Assembly (NCBI RefSeq): GCF_002374315.1
Contig: NZ_NWUX01000004.1
Span: forward strand, 124,001 to 188,000
Direction: 5' to 3'
Length of the DNA: 64,000 bases
DNA from: Vreelandella nigrificans
Lineage (GTDB): Bacteria; Pseudomonadota; Gammaproteobacteria; Pseudomonadales; Halomonadaceae
Shown here: in pieces, positions 1 to 9,534 of the stretch
Layout of the letters: the number at the start of each line of letters is the position of its first letter
Numbering within the stretch: position 1 is the first letter of the stretch
The notes under the pieces: model-generated
Told to the model about the DNA's origin: nothing
The model's database searches: none
The model's input: the letters and a program-made list of their open reading frames with translations, nothing else
Made by a program: the position numbers and the translations under genes

Positions 1-1270
1 AGTCGCGCTGCAACAGCGTTTTTAGCTGAGCAACGGAACCCGCATTGTGAATAGTCTCATTTTGGGCATCGCGGAACGTCGCGGAGAGTTGGCTATCCAG
101 CTGTGTGCGGTCAGTGATGAACACCAGCTTGTACTGCTGTAGTTCTGGGTCGCGACGCATCTTCACCGCTAGCATCACCATGGTAAGTGACTTACCAGAG
201 CCTTGGGTATGCCACACCACCCCCGATTTTTCCTTACGATCCCGGCCAGCTTTCAGCCGCTCAATCACCTTGTTAACCGCACGGTACTGCTGGTAGCGGG
301 CAATCTTCTTGATTAACCGCCCATCCACGGCTTCAAACAGGGTGAAGTTCTGCAGCACGTCGAGAAAGTTAGCGGGTGAGAAAAGCCCTGCCAGCAGGCG
401 CTCTTGAGCATTGATATCTGTGTGAGCCGGTTGGCCCGCTGCAATGCGCTGCGCTTCTAGCAGGTAAGCTGGGGAAGGCACATCGTTAACTTCATACGCA
501 GTGGAGGAAGGCTTAGGCGTGTTGGTGACCTGAGCGGAAGTGAGTAACTGATGAATATCTGCATCGCTAAACGGGTAGGCATCTTTCCAATCGCCGTAAT
601 GCTGAGCGCTGGAGCTAATCGTACCGACCCTGGCTTGATCGCGGCAGGTGGAGACCATCAGTTGGTTATACCAGAACAGCTTTTGGGCACCTTCGTCATC
701 TTCGGGGTAGCGCAGGTTGGCGTAGCGCCGTAACTGGTCAATACCTTGCGCCAGGGCGTCGGTAATATAGGGCGATTTGCACTCAATCACTGCCAACGGT
801 AGGCCGTTCACGAAGCAAACGATATCCGGGATGATGTTCTGATTGAGGCCTTCAATCTTGAATTGATTGGTGCAGAGAAAGTCGTTGTTGTCAGGCTGGT
901 CGAAGTCGATGATTTTGACCGTCTGCCCTTTTCGCCCCTTGCCCACGTCCTGCTCTACCGAGAGGTAGTTGACCAGATGCTGGTAAATCGAGTGGTTGTA
1001 CTCCATCAGGCCTGCGTGATGGGGATGAGTAATCTCCCGCAGAACCTTGCGGAGGTTTTCTTCACTGATCCAGGGGTTCAAGCGCCGCAATGCGGCTTCT
1101 AACTGTTTGACCAGCACGACATCACGATAGTAGCCGCGCTCACCGGTAGAAGGGGCACCGTTAATAGGCAGCACAGGGGATAAACTTGCCCCAGGAACAT
1201 AACGCCACCCCAGTTGCTGGAGTTGGGCAATGGCAGGCAGCTCGACCTTTTCGACTTCATCCTGAAACAA
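1..1270 (-). CDS. hsdR: Type I restriction enzyme R subunit, 5' part (runs off left edge)
   Basis: Reading the minus strand from 1270 gives about 423 uninterrupted codons that continue past base 1, so the C-terminal half is outside the window. The product is the translocating ATPase and endonuclease subunit of a type I restriction-modification enzyme. The nuclease core (VIECKSP, a PD-(D/E)xK type motif) is followed by the Walker A motif GSGKS of the SF2 helicase and by the VFITDRTQLD block. The start is a TTG at 1270: an in-frame stop lies six codons upstream and an AAAGGA ribosome site sits at the right distance. It is on the same strand as hsdM and hsdS but separated from them by the ietAS pair. 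The family assignment is firm; whether the subunit is intact cannot be judged. Confidence 0.93.
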   Translation of the reverse strand, partial: MFQDEVEKVELPAIAQLQQLGWRYVPGASLSPVLPINGAPSTGERGYYRDVVLVKQLEAALRRLNPWISEENLRKVLREITHPHHAGLMEYNHSIYQHLVNYLSVEQDVGKGRKGQTVKIIDFDQPDNNDFLCTNQFKIEGLNQNIIPDIVCFVNGLPLAVIECKSPYITDALAQGIDQLRRYANLRYPEDDEGAQKLFWYNQLMVSTCRDQARVGTISSSAQHYGDWKDAYPFSDADIHQLLTSAQVTNTPKPSSTAYEVNDVPSPAYLLEAQRIAAGQPAHTDINAQERLLAGLFSPANFLDVLQNFTLFEAVDGRLIKKIARYQQYRAVNKVIERLKAGRDRKEKSGVVWHTQGSGKSLTMVMLAVKMRRDPELQQYKLVFITDRTQLDSQLSATFRDAQNETIHNAGSVAQLKTLLQRD

Positions 1271-1458
1271 GGTAAGTATCCTTTGTCATACTTTTTGCTC
1301 AGCCTAGCATGCTACCGCCATCGGTTCAGCCGTTTAAGACCTAAGCAGCGGCGTCTCGACGCAAGTAGTTATGAAGTGCCTCAATGAACGCGTTATACTT
1401 TATTCAATCAAAAAGCCAGCCCAGCTTGGGCATTTTCCACAGACGCATCCGGTAATTT

Positions 1459-2445
1459 ATGGCGACGGCAGAGCAGATCAAAGCATTATTGAAGAGCCAC
1501 GCTGATCACGATGATCAGCGGTTCTACTCTATTGCCTTGCAAGTCGCTGCCAAAGAAGCCCGCAAGGGGCACCACAAGCTGGCCAGCGAAATCAAGGAAA
1601 CCATCGAGCGCTCGCAGAAAGCCTCGAAAAGCTTGACCGTTGCGCCTGCTAAACCGACCCCGCTGGCCCAGCACCCCAAAGGCGATTTGAAAGGGCTTTT
1701 GGAGCTGACGCACTCAACCGCTCGCAAAAACGAGTTGGTGCTGTCGAGTGAGGTAAGCGAGCGGCTGGATAAAGTGTTACTTGAGCAACGGCAAAAGAGC
1801 CGATTGGCTCAGTACGGCCTTTCTCCAAGGCGTAAGCTGTTATTTACCGGCTCGCCGGGCACGGGCAAAACCCTGTCGGCAGCGGTGCTGGCTTCAGAGC
1901 TTAAGCTACCGCTGTACACCATCGTTCTGGATAACCTGATCACTCGCTTTATGGGCGAGACCGCCGCTAAGCTGCGGTTGATTTTTGATCACATCAAGCA
2001 AACTAGAGCGGTGTACCTCTTTGACGAATTTGACGCGATCGGCACACAGCGGGGGGCGACAAACGATGTTGGCGAAATACGTCGCGTGTTGAACTCGTTC
2101 CTTATGTTCGTCGAACAGGACACCTCTGAAAGCATCATTTTGGCGGCGACCAATCACCCAGAATTGTTGGATAAAGCGCTTTACCGGCGTTTTGACGACA
2201 TCATTCAGTTTGAAAAACCAGGCCAGGCGCAAATCAAGCAGCTGGTCGAAAATCGCCTCTCAGCGTTTGAGACTGGGCATCTAAGCTGGGATGAAATCAC
2301 CCAGGGTGCCTGCGGGCTAAGCTCAGCGGACGTTACCCGAGCCTGTGAAGACGCTGCCAAAGAAGCGGTCTTGCACCATGATGCCAACATCACCACTGTA
2401 ATGATTACCAAGGCCGTGCAACGCCGACAAAACGGAAAACAATAA
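1459..2445 (+). CDS. ietA: AAA+ ATPase, IetA-like
   Basis: A 328-residue AAA+ ATPase. A helical N-terminal part (residues 1-125) precedes one ATPase module with Walker A GSPGTGKT (residues 131-138), Walker B YLFDEFDAIG (near 186-195), a sensor-1 AATNHPE segment and an arginine-finger region YRRFDD (near 241). It lies 9 bp upstream of a subtilisin-like protease gene on the same strand. This ATPase plus S8-protease pairing is the architecture of IetAS, described first as a plasmid incompatibility/toxin-antitoxin-like module of Agrobacterium and later as an anti-phage system. The ATPase is presumed to control the protease. The start ATG has only a weak ribosome site. Family membership by architecture is strong; defence activity is inferred. 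Confidence 0.85.
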   Translation: MATAEQIKALLKSHADHDDQRFYSIALQVAAKEARKGHHKLASEIKETIERSQKASKSLTVAPAKPTPLAQHPKGDLKGLLELTHSTARKNELVLSSEVSERLDKVLLEQRQKSRLAQYGLSPRRKLLFTGSPGTGKTLSAAVLASELKLPLYTIVLDNLITRFMGETAAKLRLIFDHIKQTRAVYLFDEFDAIGTQRGATNDVGEIRRVLNSFLMFVEQDTSESIILAATNHPELLDKALYRRFDDIIQFEKPGQAQIKQLVENRLSAFETGHLSWDEITQGACGLSSADVTRACEDAAKEAVLHHDANITTVMITKAVQRRQNGKQ

Positions 2446-2454
2446 GGGAACTTC

Positions 2455-4974
2455 ATGGCGGATCAGAAACCGCATCTACTGTTAAGCGGTATTGGCCGCA
2501 ACGAAGATTTTCAGTCCCGTAATCAAGTTAGAGGTGCCGGTGTCCCTCGTAGAGATCGGAATGCACACGGTATCGCTTTAAGGCAGCAATACTCCGATGC
2601 ACTTGCTAGGCATCAGGCTCGCCAGTCTAAGACATTGGCTCCCATTACTGACGAAACGGGTATTTACGTTGAAATCGTAGGGTTTTCGGATGTCGAGCTT
2701 CCACTTGATAAGCTCGATAATCGTGCTTTTAAGCTTCGGTCATGCCGTAAAGTGGATGGAAGGGAAGTAGCAACGGTGTTTATCCCTGACCCTCAGCGAG
2801 ACGCTTTTCAAAAAAAGGTTCATGAGTATCTCAATAAAGATAGAGCGAAGGGTAAACCTGCTAATCAAGCCCTTATCGACAGTATTGCAGAGGTTAAGCT
2901 GGCAGATTTACGCTCATTTTGGACAGATGACCTAGCGCTATTCCCCAAAGTGACTGATCAGCCCGTGTGGTGGGAACTGTGGCTGAAAAAACGAGCGACA
3001 GACCTATCTGCTAGCGAAGTGGCCGAGCAGCTTGCGGAGCGGCTTAACGCTGAGCTAAGCAACACCTCGCTTAGTTTCTTTGATAGTTTCGTTATTCTCA
3101 TCAAAGCATCCGTTGACCAGCTTGAATCAGCTCCTGAGCTAATCGCCAACCTTGAAGAGTTACGTCGCGCAAAGCAGACTCCGAATGCGTTCATTTCCAT
3201 GCCTGCCAAAGAGCAGCATGAGTGGGCCGATGAGTTAGCAGACCGGATACGGCTAGACGAAAGCACCACAACCGCTATTACGGTGCTGGATACAGGGGTC
3301 AATTTCCATCATCCACTACTAAGTCAGGTGACTACTCAGCAATTGGCACAAGCGTGGGAGTCCAGCTGGCCTCTTTATGATGACTACCAGCCTACCTCCC
3401 CCCTTGCACCTTATAACGATCACGGTTCCAGACAAGCAGGGCTAGCAGCGCTAGGTGAGCTAGATGAATCGTTACTTGCTACCCACGAGATTTGGCTTGC
3501 TTACCGAGTTGAGTCTGGCCGCATACTGCCACCCGCTGGGAATAACGATCCTGAACTTTACGGCGCTATTACTGTAGGCACCGCAGCGAAGCTTGAAATT
3601 GATAACCCGGAATTTTCCCGCGTTTATTCTCTGGCTGTTACCTCGCCTGCTGACTCCATAAGCGGGCAGCCTTCGTCTTGGTCTGCCGAAATTGATCAGT
3701 TTGCCTTCGGTCTGGAGGACGATTTACAACGGCTGTTTGTGATTTCTGCTGGTAACAACCAGTCGCTATACGCGACGGTGGATGTCTGGGAGCAGTTATA
3801 TCTCGCAGAAATTGAAGACCCGGCACAAGCATGGAACGCCTTAACCGTCGGTGCCTACACAGAAAAAACAACCAATGACGATCCTGATTTTACAGGTTGG
3901 TCGCCCTTTGCCAAACCTGGGGATGTTGCCCCCGCAAGCCGGTCATCCGTGAATTGGGGCTGGCAAAAGCAAGCGCCTTATAAACCTGATGTGGTGGCTG
4001 AAGGCGGTAACCGGTTGTTATCGCCTGACGGCACGGAAGTGTCCGATGCTGACGTGGTATCGCTATTAACCACCTCCGGCAGAACCAGCGGGCAGTTATT
4101 TGAAACCACCAAAGATACCAGCGCTGCTTGTGCGCTGGTTTCCAGGCAGGCCGCGCTGCTGATGGCTGAATATCCTGACTACTGGCCAGAAACAATACGC
4201 GGGTTGATTGTTCATTCGGCAGAATGGACACCCAGGATGTGGGAGCGCTTTGGTTTGCTTCAAAAAGACCAGGCGCCTTCTAATGCTGCTAAGACAATGC
4301 TGCGATGCGTTGGTCATGGTGTACCTAGCTTAGAGCGTGCAAGGTATAGCGCCAATCATGCCCTGACGTTGATTGTTCAGGATACCCTGCAGCCCTTCAC
4401 CAAACCGAGGGCCAAGGCTTCTGGCGACCCTAAACTGAACGAAATGCAGCTCTACCAGTTGCCCTGGCCCGTTGAGGAGTTACGCAAACTGCCGCCAGAG
4501 ATGAATATTAAATTACGAGTGACGCTTTCGTACTTTATTGAGCCGAATCCTGGCCGTAGAGGCTACCGTCAGCGCTACAGCTATCAATCCCACGGGCTGC
4601 GTTTCAAAGTGATCAATCCCGGACAACCCTTGAGAAATTTCCAAGCAGCTATCAACAAGGTTGCCAACGATACAGTTGAAGATTATCAAGGCGTAGAGGG
4701 AGACAAAAGCGGTTGGCTATTTGGTACCAATCTAAAAACTTACGGTTCACTTCACTCCGATACATGGACAGGTTCAGCAGCGGATCTTACCGATATGCAC
4801 ACGCTGGCGGTGTATCCCGTGGGCGGCTGGTGGAAGTACCGGGCAGGAGAAGAGCGCTGGCAAAACCGTGTTCGTTTTAGTCTGATTGTCAGCATTGACG
4901 TGCCGGATAGCGAGGTGGATATCTACTCAGAGGTCGAGAACTTGATTCAAACCAGCGTGCAGGTGGAGACCTAA
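2455..4974 (+). CDS. ietS: Subtilisin-like (S8) serine protease, IetS-like
   Basis: An 839-residue cytoplasmic-type S8 peptidase without a signal peptide. The catalytic triad can be placed: Asp279 in VLDTGV, His323 in NDHGS, Ser556 in DTSAA, with the oxyanion Asn434 in SAGNN. The residue before TSAA is Asp instead of the Gly usual in subtilases. The first about 270 residues form an N-terminal region with no motif I recognise, and about 240 residues follow the protease domain. The gene follows ietA by 9 bp with an AAGGGA ribosome site, so the two are co-transcribed. It ends 50 bp from the convergent hsdS. In IetAS the protease is the presumed effector; the target here is unknown. Confidence 0.87.
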   Translation: MADQKPHLLLSGIGRNEDFQSRNQVRGAGVPRRDRNAHGIALRQQYSDALARHQARQSKTLAPITDETGIYVEIVGFSDVELPLDKLDNRAFKLRSCRKVDGREVATVFIPDPQRDAFQKKVHEYLNKDRAKGKPANQALIDSIAEVKLADLRSFWTDDLALFPKVTDQPVWWELWLKKRATDLSASEVAEQLAERLNAELSNTSLSFFDSFVILIKASVDQLESAPELIANLEELRRAKQTPNAFISMPAKEQHEWADELADRIRLDESTTTAITVLDTGVNFHHPLLSQVTTQQLAQAWESSWPLYDDYQPTSPLAPYNDHGSRQAGLAALGELDESLLATHEIWLAYRVESGRILPPAGNNDPELYGAITVGTAAKLEIDNPEFSRVYSLAVTSPADSISGQPSSWSAEIDQFAFGLEDDLQRLFVISAGNNQSLYATVDVWEQLYLAEIEDPAQAWNALTVGAYTEKTTNDDPDFTGWSPFAKPGDVAPASRSSVNWGWQKQAPYKPDVVAEGGNRLLSPDGTEVSDADVVSLLTTSGRTSGQLFETTKDTSAACALVSRQAALLMAEYPDYWPETIRGLIVHSAEWTPRMWERFGLLQKDQAPSNAAKTMLRCVGHGVPSLERARYSANHALTLIVQDTLQPFTKPRAKASGDPKLNEMQLYQLPWPVEELRKLPPEMNIKLRVTLSYFIEPNPGRRGYRQRYSYQSHGLRFKVINPGQPLRNFQAAINKVANDTVEDYQGVEGDKSGWLFGTNLKTYGSLHSDTWTGSAADLTDMHTLAVYPVGGWWKYRAGEERWQNRVRFSLIVSIDVPDSEVDIYSEVENLIQTSVQVET

Positions 4975-4979
4975 GAAAG

Positions 4980-5007
4980 CGGCATCGATACGCACTGTAT
5001 GATGCCG
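4980..5007. terminator. Possible bidirectional terminator between ietS and hsdS
   Basis: A hairpin with a 7-bp stem (CGGCATC/GATGCCG), a one-base bulge and a further 4-bp stem (ATAC/GTAT) around a 5-base loop lies exactly between the convergent ends of ietS and hsdS. T-rich tracts on either side are short and interrupted, so termination strength is uncertain. Confidence 0.5.
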
Positions 5008-5024
5008 TTACTTCAAGGGTGGGC

Positions 5025-6314
5025 TTAGACGTCGGCTAGCTCGCAGGTATCGACCTGAACACGGACTTTACCGGTTAGCAGGTCTTGCATGAGGGCTTTT
5101 TTGAACGATTGAATAGCGTTGATCTTATTGATAGTTTTTGTGATACGAGCCTCAACTGAGTCTAGAGCATTAGCTATGTTTTTTTGCTCAGATATGTCCG
5201 GTACCGATATTGCGATACGACCCAAAGACTCACCGCTGATGCCTGCTCTTGTAGTGAATTTGCTGTTATCCATCATTTGCTTACGAACAGCATTGCTTTG
5301 GAATATATATTTCAAAAAATGAGGATGGAATAAATTATTCTTTTGACGGCCACGTATAACGAAGCCATTGAAAACTACATCGTCTCTTTCACCTAGATAT
5401 ACATTAGTAAAGCCAATTTCGTCAGGTGTTTCAGAGGTTCTCGTGAAAAACACATCTCCAAAATGAACCCTGAACCTTGAGAGCTCCTTTTCATTCATTT
5501 CGACGAGCGCGCTAAGATCTGAATCCAGAATTCCTCCACCTACATAAACATTCTTGTAGCTGATAATTGGTACGCCATGACCAAAAGCATCCTTGTCTTT
5601 ATTCACACCATTTTTAAGATCAAACACGTCCCCCAATAGATAGCTTTCCCAGCCAACAGGGATCTTACCCACAGGCGAATCCTTAAACTCAGTATGCGGA
5701 ACGCCGCCCGATCCAATGCCCTTGGTCAGAAGCTCCTGCATCATGCCGGTTTTCAGGTCTTTCAGCTTGTCGATCTGGGCGCGCGTTTTTTCAATCACCT
5801 CGTCGACAGATGACAGGATGGCAGCGATTTTTTTCTGTTCGGGGAGTGGGGGAAGCGGAACAGAAATAGCTTCAAGTTGGTTTCCACTGATATTAAGTTG
5901 GGCAGCTCCGGCTGCCAAGCCTGTAATTTCGCGCCTCACCGTTTCTGATAGATAGCAATAAGATGTAAAAAGTGGGTCGGTATTTGGCTTGTTTCGCAAG
6001 CATCCAACACGTTGATTTAAGTAACAAAGGCCATCTTGTTTTTTTACCCAGGCATAGTTGTCAAGGCTGCCAGACATGCCGAATAAAAAGTCACCCACGC
6101 GAAGCCTAAACTGCTCTAAGCCCCTCACTACACTATCGTGAACATATTTAGCATCAGACAGATCAACGCGGCCTAGCTTTAGATTGCTCATTCTAATAGC
6201 AGCAGCATAGCCCACATCTGAAAAATCAGAGCTTTTGAATGCATATCCATTTTGAACTTTTGCTAAGTCTCCAAACTTTCCCTGCTTCCAACCTTCAGGA
6301 ACTTGATCACTCAT
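5025..6314 (-). CDS. hsdS: Type I restriction-modification specificity subunit
   Basis: A 429-residue HsdS, the DNA target recognition subunit shared by methylase and restriction complexes. It shows the usual duplicated layout: target recognition domain 1 (from about residue 5, [12 protein letters not shown]), a conserved helical spacer with [12 protein letters not shown], target recognition domain 2 ([13 protein letters not shown]), and a second helical repeat ([17 protein letters not shown]...[12 protein letters not shown]). The start codon overlaps the end of hsdM by 8 bases (TATGAGTGA), which implies translational coupling. Both recognition domains appear full length, so a bipartite target is expected, but the site cannot be read from sequence alone. 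Confidence 0.95.
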   Translation of the reverse strand: MSDQVPEGWKQGKFGDLAKVQNGYAFKSSDFSDVGYAAAIRMSNLKLGRVDLSDAKYVHDSVVRGLEQFRLRVGDFLFGMSGSLDNYAWVKKQDGLCYLNQRVGCLRNKPNTDPLFTSYCYLSETVRREITGLAAGAAQLNISGNQLEAISVPLPPLPEQKKIAAILSSVDEVIEKTRAQIDKLKDLKTGMMQELLTKGIGSGGVPHTEFKDSPVGKIPVGWESYLLGDVFDLKNGVNKDKDAFGHGVPIISYKNVYVGGGILDSDLSALVEMNEKELSRFRVHFGDVFFTRTSETPDEIGFTNVYLGERDDVVFNGFVIRGRQKNNLFHPHFLKYIFQSNAVRKQMMDNSKFTTRAGISGESLGRIAISVPDISEQKNIANALDSVEARITKTINKINAIQSFKKALMQDLLTGKVRVQVDTCELADV

Positions 6315-8049
6315 ACCCCAGCTCCTTCAGATAATCCTTCATTACTCTTTCCGCCTCGTCGACTTCGGCATCTAGCTCGTGCAGCGAGACCTTGTACTTG
6401 TCCCACCAGCGTTCTAGCTGGCTGATAATAGCGGCGCTGTTATCGGCATCGGGGGCTTCTTGCTGGACGATGTCACGCAGTTGCTCTTTGCTGTCGATGG
6501 CAGGTTTGAAGTCGTAGTAGGCTTCATCACGCCGATCAAACACGCAGCTAATATTAAACTCCATCAGGATTTCTTCGCGGATATACTCGCTTTCCACTTC
6601 CCGCACGGGGATGCCGCCGTGAAGGGTGGCACGCACATCAAATATTTCCGGTGGTGGGCTGGTATCGGCGTAGCGGCGGATGTTCAGGTTGTAGTCGTTC
6701 TCAGCAATCTCCGCTAGTGTTACGACTTTTGAGTAGCGCTTGACCTCGGCGTAATCGTCAAAGGTGGCAACGATCTTCTCAATATCCTGCTGACGCAGCT
6801 TGTTTTGGTTCTTACCTTCTTCATATTCCAGCTCGCTGTTGATAAATAGCACCCTGCCGTTGCGTTCGGCTGGTTTCTGCTTGTTGATGATCAGCAGGCT
6901 AGCAGGAATGCCGGTGCCATAGAACAGCGCCGGTGGCAGGCCAATTACGGCTTCTAGCAGGTCGTCTTGCAGAATGCCCTGACGGATAGCTTTTTCACTG
7001 GCACCCCGGAACAGCACGCCATGGGGCATTACCACGCCCATCATGCCCTCGGCATTCAGGCTGGCGATCATGTGTTGCACAAAAGCCAGGTCGCCGGAAT
7101 CTTTCGGCGGCGTGCCGTAGGGGTAGCGGCCATAGGGGTCGTTATCGGCTTCTTCCTTGCCCCACTTCTTCAAGCTGAACGGCGGATTGGCCAATACCCG
7201 GTCAAAGGTCATCAGCTCACCCCCTTGGGTGTGCTGCGGGTCGCCGAGCGTGTCGCCCTTGCGAATATCGGCGCTGTAAACACCGTGCAAGAACATGTTC
7301 ATCTTGCAGATGGCCCAGGTGTTCAGGTTCATCTCCTGGCCAAACAGCGACAAGTTAGCCGGGTTCTCGCCATTGGTGGCTAGGTGATTACGGGTTTGTA
7401 CCAGCATACCGCCCGACCCCGCCGTTGGGTCGTAAATGCGCATGCCCGCATGGGGCTTGAGCAGCGATACCAGTAGCTGCACCACTTCAGAAGGCGTGTA
7501 GAACTCGCCGCCTTTTTTACCGGCGCTGTCGGCGAACATCTTAATCAGGTATTCATAGGCCGTGCCCAGCAGGTCAGGCCGCTCGAAATCCTGGTTGCGT
7601 AACCTGTAGCGGCTGAAATGGCTGAGCAGATCCCGCAGCTTTTTATCAGAGAGCTTGTTCTTGATATTGAAGTCGATCGACACCAGCACGCCTTCCAGCG
7701 TGGCGTTGTGCTCTTCAATGGCTTCGGTAGCCTTGTTCAGCCCCGCGCCAATGTCGTGCTTCAGGTCTTTGATGGCACCCCAGCGCGCAACGGGCGGGAT
7801 GTAGAAGGTTTTGTCGTACTCGTCTTCATCATCGGCCAGCTCTCGTGCCTGGGCTTCGCTTTTGCCTTTGCTGAGGTAATACGCAACCACCGACTCTTGG
7901 GCTTCCTCGAAGGCATCCGACAGACGCTTCAAGAACATCATGCCGAAGATGTAATCTTTGTACTCGGATGCATCCATATTGCCGCGCAGGATATCGGCGG
8001 CTTCCCATAAGAAGGATTCCAGCTGTTGCAGCGTAACGGTGTGGCTCAT
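6307..8049 (-). CDS. hsdM: Type I restriction-modification DNA adenine methyltransferase subunit
   Basis: A 580-residue HsdM, the N6-adenine methyltransferase subunit. The N-terminal HsdM domain ([20 protein letters not shown]) is followed by the AdoMet-binding motif [10 protein letters not shown] (near residue 205) and the catalytic motif NPPF (near residue 288). The open frame extends upstream to 8217, but those residues are not HsdM-like and the extension abuts the previous gene. The ATG at 8049 is preceded by a GGA-containing ribosome site and gives the family N-terminus. An in-frame ATG at 8061 is a less likely alternative. It is the first gene of hsdM-hsdS, and hsdR lies beyond the inserted ietAS pair. 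Confidence 0.94.
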   Translation of the reverse strand: MSHTVTLQQLESFLWEAADILRGNMDASEYKDYIFGMMFLKRLSDAFEEAQESVVAYYLSKGKSEAQARELADDEDEYDKTFYIPPVARWGAIKDLKHDIGAGLNKATEAIEEHNATLEGVLVSIDFNIKNKLSDKKLRDLLSHFSRYRLRNQDFERPDLLGTAYEYLIKMFADSAGKKGGEFYTPSEVVQLLVSLLKPHAGMRIYDPTAGSGGMLVQTRNHLATNGENPANLSLFGQEMNLNTWAICKMNMFLHGVYSADIRKGDTLGDPQHTQGGELMTFDRVLANPPFSLKKWGKEEADNDPYGRYPYGTPPKDSGDLAFVQHMIASLNAEGMMGVVMPHGVLFRGASEKAIRQGILQDDLLEAVIGLPPALFYGTGIPASLLIINKQKPAERNGRVLFINSELEYEEGKNQNKLRQQDIEKIVATFDDYAEVKRYSKVVTLAEIAENDYNLNIRRYADTSPPPEIFDVRATLHGGIPVREVESEYIREEILMEFNISCVFDRRDEAYYDFKPAIDSKEQLRDIVQQEAPDADNSAAIISQLERWWDKYKVSLHELDAEVDEAERVMKDYLKELGYE

Positions 8050-8217
8050 TGAGGATTCCATGTATGGCAGTAACCGTGGGCATGGCGGATACATCGCCCC
8101 CACAAAAGAGTGAGCCGAGTTTAGCGGTGTGGGGGCATGGGGGCAAAGCCATACTCGGTTAGCCATGTCCATGGGTGTTGATGGGCCTAGCGAGCTGGGG
8201 ATGATGTACAGCGTCAC

Positions 8218-8877
8218 TTAGTTGCGGCTAGTGCCAAACGTCCGCATCCCTAGCCCATACTGTTTTGTATCAGCTTTGCAAAGGTAAGAGGCGCGATAGA
8301 ACGCTTCCTGAAAGCTATTCGCATCATCTCGGCTTATCCAATAGTACGGATTATCAGGTACGTGAACCCATGGCTCTTGTGGATTCCACGTGACCCCCAA
8401 CGCGCTGTACCACGCGCGTGACACGCGACTGATAAGGTTCTCGTTTTGAGAGCATGCCTTACCTGGCATGTGATAGACGTCACGATTAAACAGGAGAAAG
8501 AAGTGGTAGTGCGGCTTACCGTTACTGCCGACTTCCCGGCTCCAAACGTATCGCACCTTGGTATCTGGTACCCAGCCATTCTGACGCTTCCGTTCTCGGT
8601 CGTGTTTAATAATAGCCTTAATGGAGGCGGTGAACCTTGCGATAAGGCCTTTATGATCCTCTAACGTCATTCTGCCGCTTATCTCCGTAGGGATGACAGG
8701 ATCAATCCGGACGGCTAACACTCGCGGGTAGTCATTCAGGGCTTTATGCATTGTGTCGTAAAGGGCCTGCAGGTACTCACTTGCCATTGGCAGGTAGTCC
8801 TCTTGAATGCGTAGCCCTTTAAAGACAGGGTTATAGGTGAAGTGCAGGTTAGCGTTTGAGTAACGTGGCAGTAGCAT
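8218..8877 (-). CDS. Inovirus Gp2-like (YagK/YfjJ-type) replication protein
   Basis: A 219-residue protein resembling the inovirus Gp2 / YagK-YfjJ C-terminal domain family found in cryptic phage elements and satellites. The diagnostic segments are YVWSREVGSNGKPHYHFFLL, with an HxH pair reminiscent of HUH replication proteins, and YRASYLCKADTK near the C terminus. Members are thought to act in rolling-circle-like element replication, but biochemical proof is scarce. An AAGGAG ribosome site lies 6 bp before the start and overlaps the stop of a 17-codon leader ORF, so translation may be coupled. It lies directly upstream of hsdM on the same strand, so read-through transcription into the restriction genes is possible. 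Confidence 0.8.
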   Translation of the reverse strand: MLLPRYSNANLHFTYNPVFKGLRIQEDYLPMASEYLQALYDTMHKALNDYPRVLAVRIDPVIPTEISGRMTLEDHKGLIARFTASIKAIIKHDRERKRQNGWVPDTKVRYVWSREVGSNGKPHYHFFLLFNRDVYHMPGKACSQNENLISRVSRAWYSALGVTWNPQEPWVHVPDNPYYWISRDDANSFQEAFYRASYLCKADTKQYGLGMRTFGTSRN

Positions 8878-8887
8878 TTTAATCTCC

Positions 8888-8941
8888 TTAATAGGAATGA
8901 TTGCCCATGGCTTCTGAGGAATGGGCGTTTATGACAGGCAT
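8888..8941 (-). CDS. 17-residue leader peptide ahead of the Gp2-like gene
   Basis: A short ORF encoding MPVINAHSSEAMGNHSY begins with ATG at 8941, six bases after a near-perfect GGAGGA ribosome site. Its TAA stop merges with the AAGGAG ribosome site of the Gp2-like gene 10 bases before that gene's ATG. The ribosome site and the stop/ribosome-site overlap suggest real translation coupled to the downstream gene. No homology is recognised and the peptide may only be a regulatory leader. Confidence 0.5.
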   Translation of the reverse strand: MPVINAHSSEAMGNHSY

Positions 8942-9190
8942 GACGAATCCTCCAGCGGTTACTGGATTCAATACGGTGGTGGTATAACGGCCACTAGCCT
9001 TTCGGCGGCTACTTAGGTACGGGGCTTGAGGCCCCTCCCCTTACCCTTTGATTATATTAATAATAATTAAACAAGGGTCGAAAAGGCTGGGTTAATGATC
9101 GTCAAGCTAGCTGTCGTGCGGGTCGAGCTGGAGGTAGGTGGTAGGCAATCAGCTCTTCAATTAAATTAGATAAATCTAAACAGATAAACA
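8942..9190. other. Structured non-coding region between Gp2-like gene and AlpA-like gene
   Basis: No gene was found here. The minus strand would be the leader of the Gp2 transcript. It contains a GGGGC/GCCCC hairpin with a 5-base loop (9021-9035) and a TAGCC/GGCTA hairpin (about 8994-9012). An AT-rich stretch lies at about 9049-9072. An inverted repeat TTAGAT-AA-ATCTAA lies at 9166-9179, just after the AlpA stop. None of the hairpins is followed by a U tract, so they are not obvious terminators. A replication origin or a regulatory RNA leader is possible but unproven. Confidence 0.4.
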
Positions 9191-9388
9191 TTAAGCGACC
9201 ACTTCGTCCCTACGCTTAATGCTGTCGTTAATCCAAGCCTCAATCTCACTTTCAACCCAGGCAACCGCCCGTGTTCCCAGTTTAATAGACGGGGGAAACT
9301 GCCCAAGGCTGATGTACTTGTAGATCGTCGATCTAGCCAGGCCTGTGCGTTCCATGACGTCTTTGATGCGGATCAGTTTCATGCTCAT
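9191..9388 (-). CDS. AlpA-type phage/element transcriptional regulator
   Basis: A 65-residue AlpA-family protein with a MerR-like winged helix-turn-helix: RIKDVMERTGLARSTIYKYI followed by FPPSIKLGTRAVAWVESEIE. AlpA of cryptic prophage CP4-57 activates its element's integrase gene, and relatives are typical small regulators of P4-like satellites and genomic islands. The start ATG has an AGGAG ribosome site 6 bp upstream; a second ATG two codons later is also possible. With the Gp2-like gene downstream on the same strand, it marks this stretch as an integrated element. No integrase lies in the window. Confidence 0.88.
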   Translation of the reverse strand: MSMKLIRIKDVMERTGLARSTIYKYISLGQFPPSIKLGTRAVAWVESEIEAWINDSIKRRDEVVA

Positions 9389-9534
9389 GACGAACTCCTA
9401 TTATTCGTTCATGAGATTAGGGAGCTGGGTATTTTTAATTGGAGAGTGGCTTTGGCGACTTGTGGTTATGAGTCGGTAGGCTCTTGAGCGTCTGACGCTG
9501 TTGGATCATTTGGCTCATTATTGATGGCTGAAAG

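Noticed and set aside
6967-7383. Open frame of 138 codons opposite hsdM
   Set aside because: Antisense to the conserved methyltransferase motifs; its composition is explained by the hsdM codons.
8050-8217. N-terminal extension of hsdM to 8217
   Set aside because: The extra residues (rich in Pro and Met) are not HsdM-like and have no ribosome site; the frame just happens to stay open back to the stop of the Gp2-like gene.
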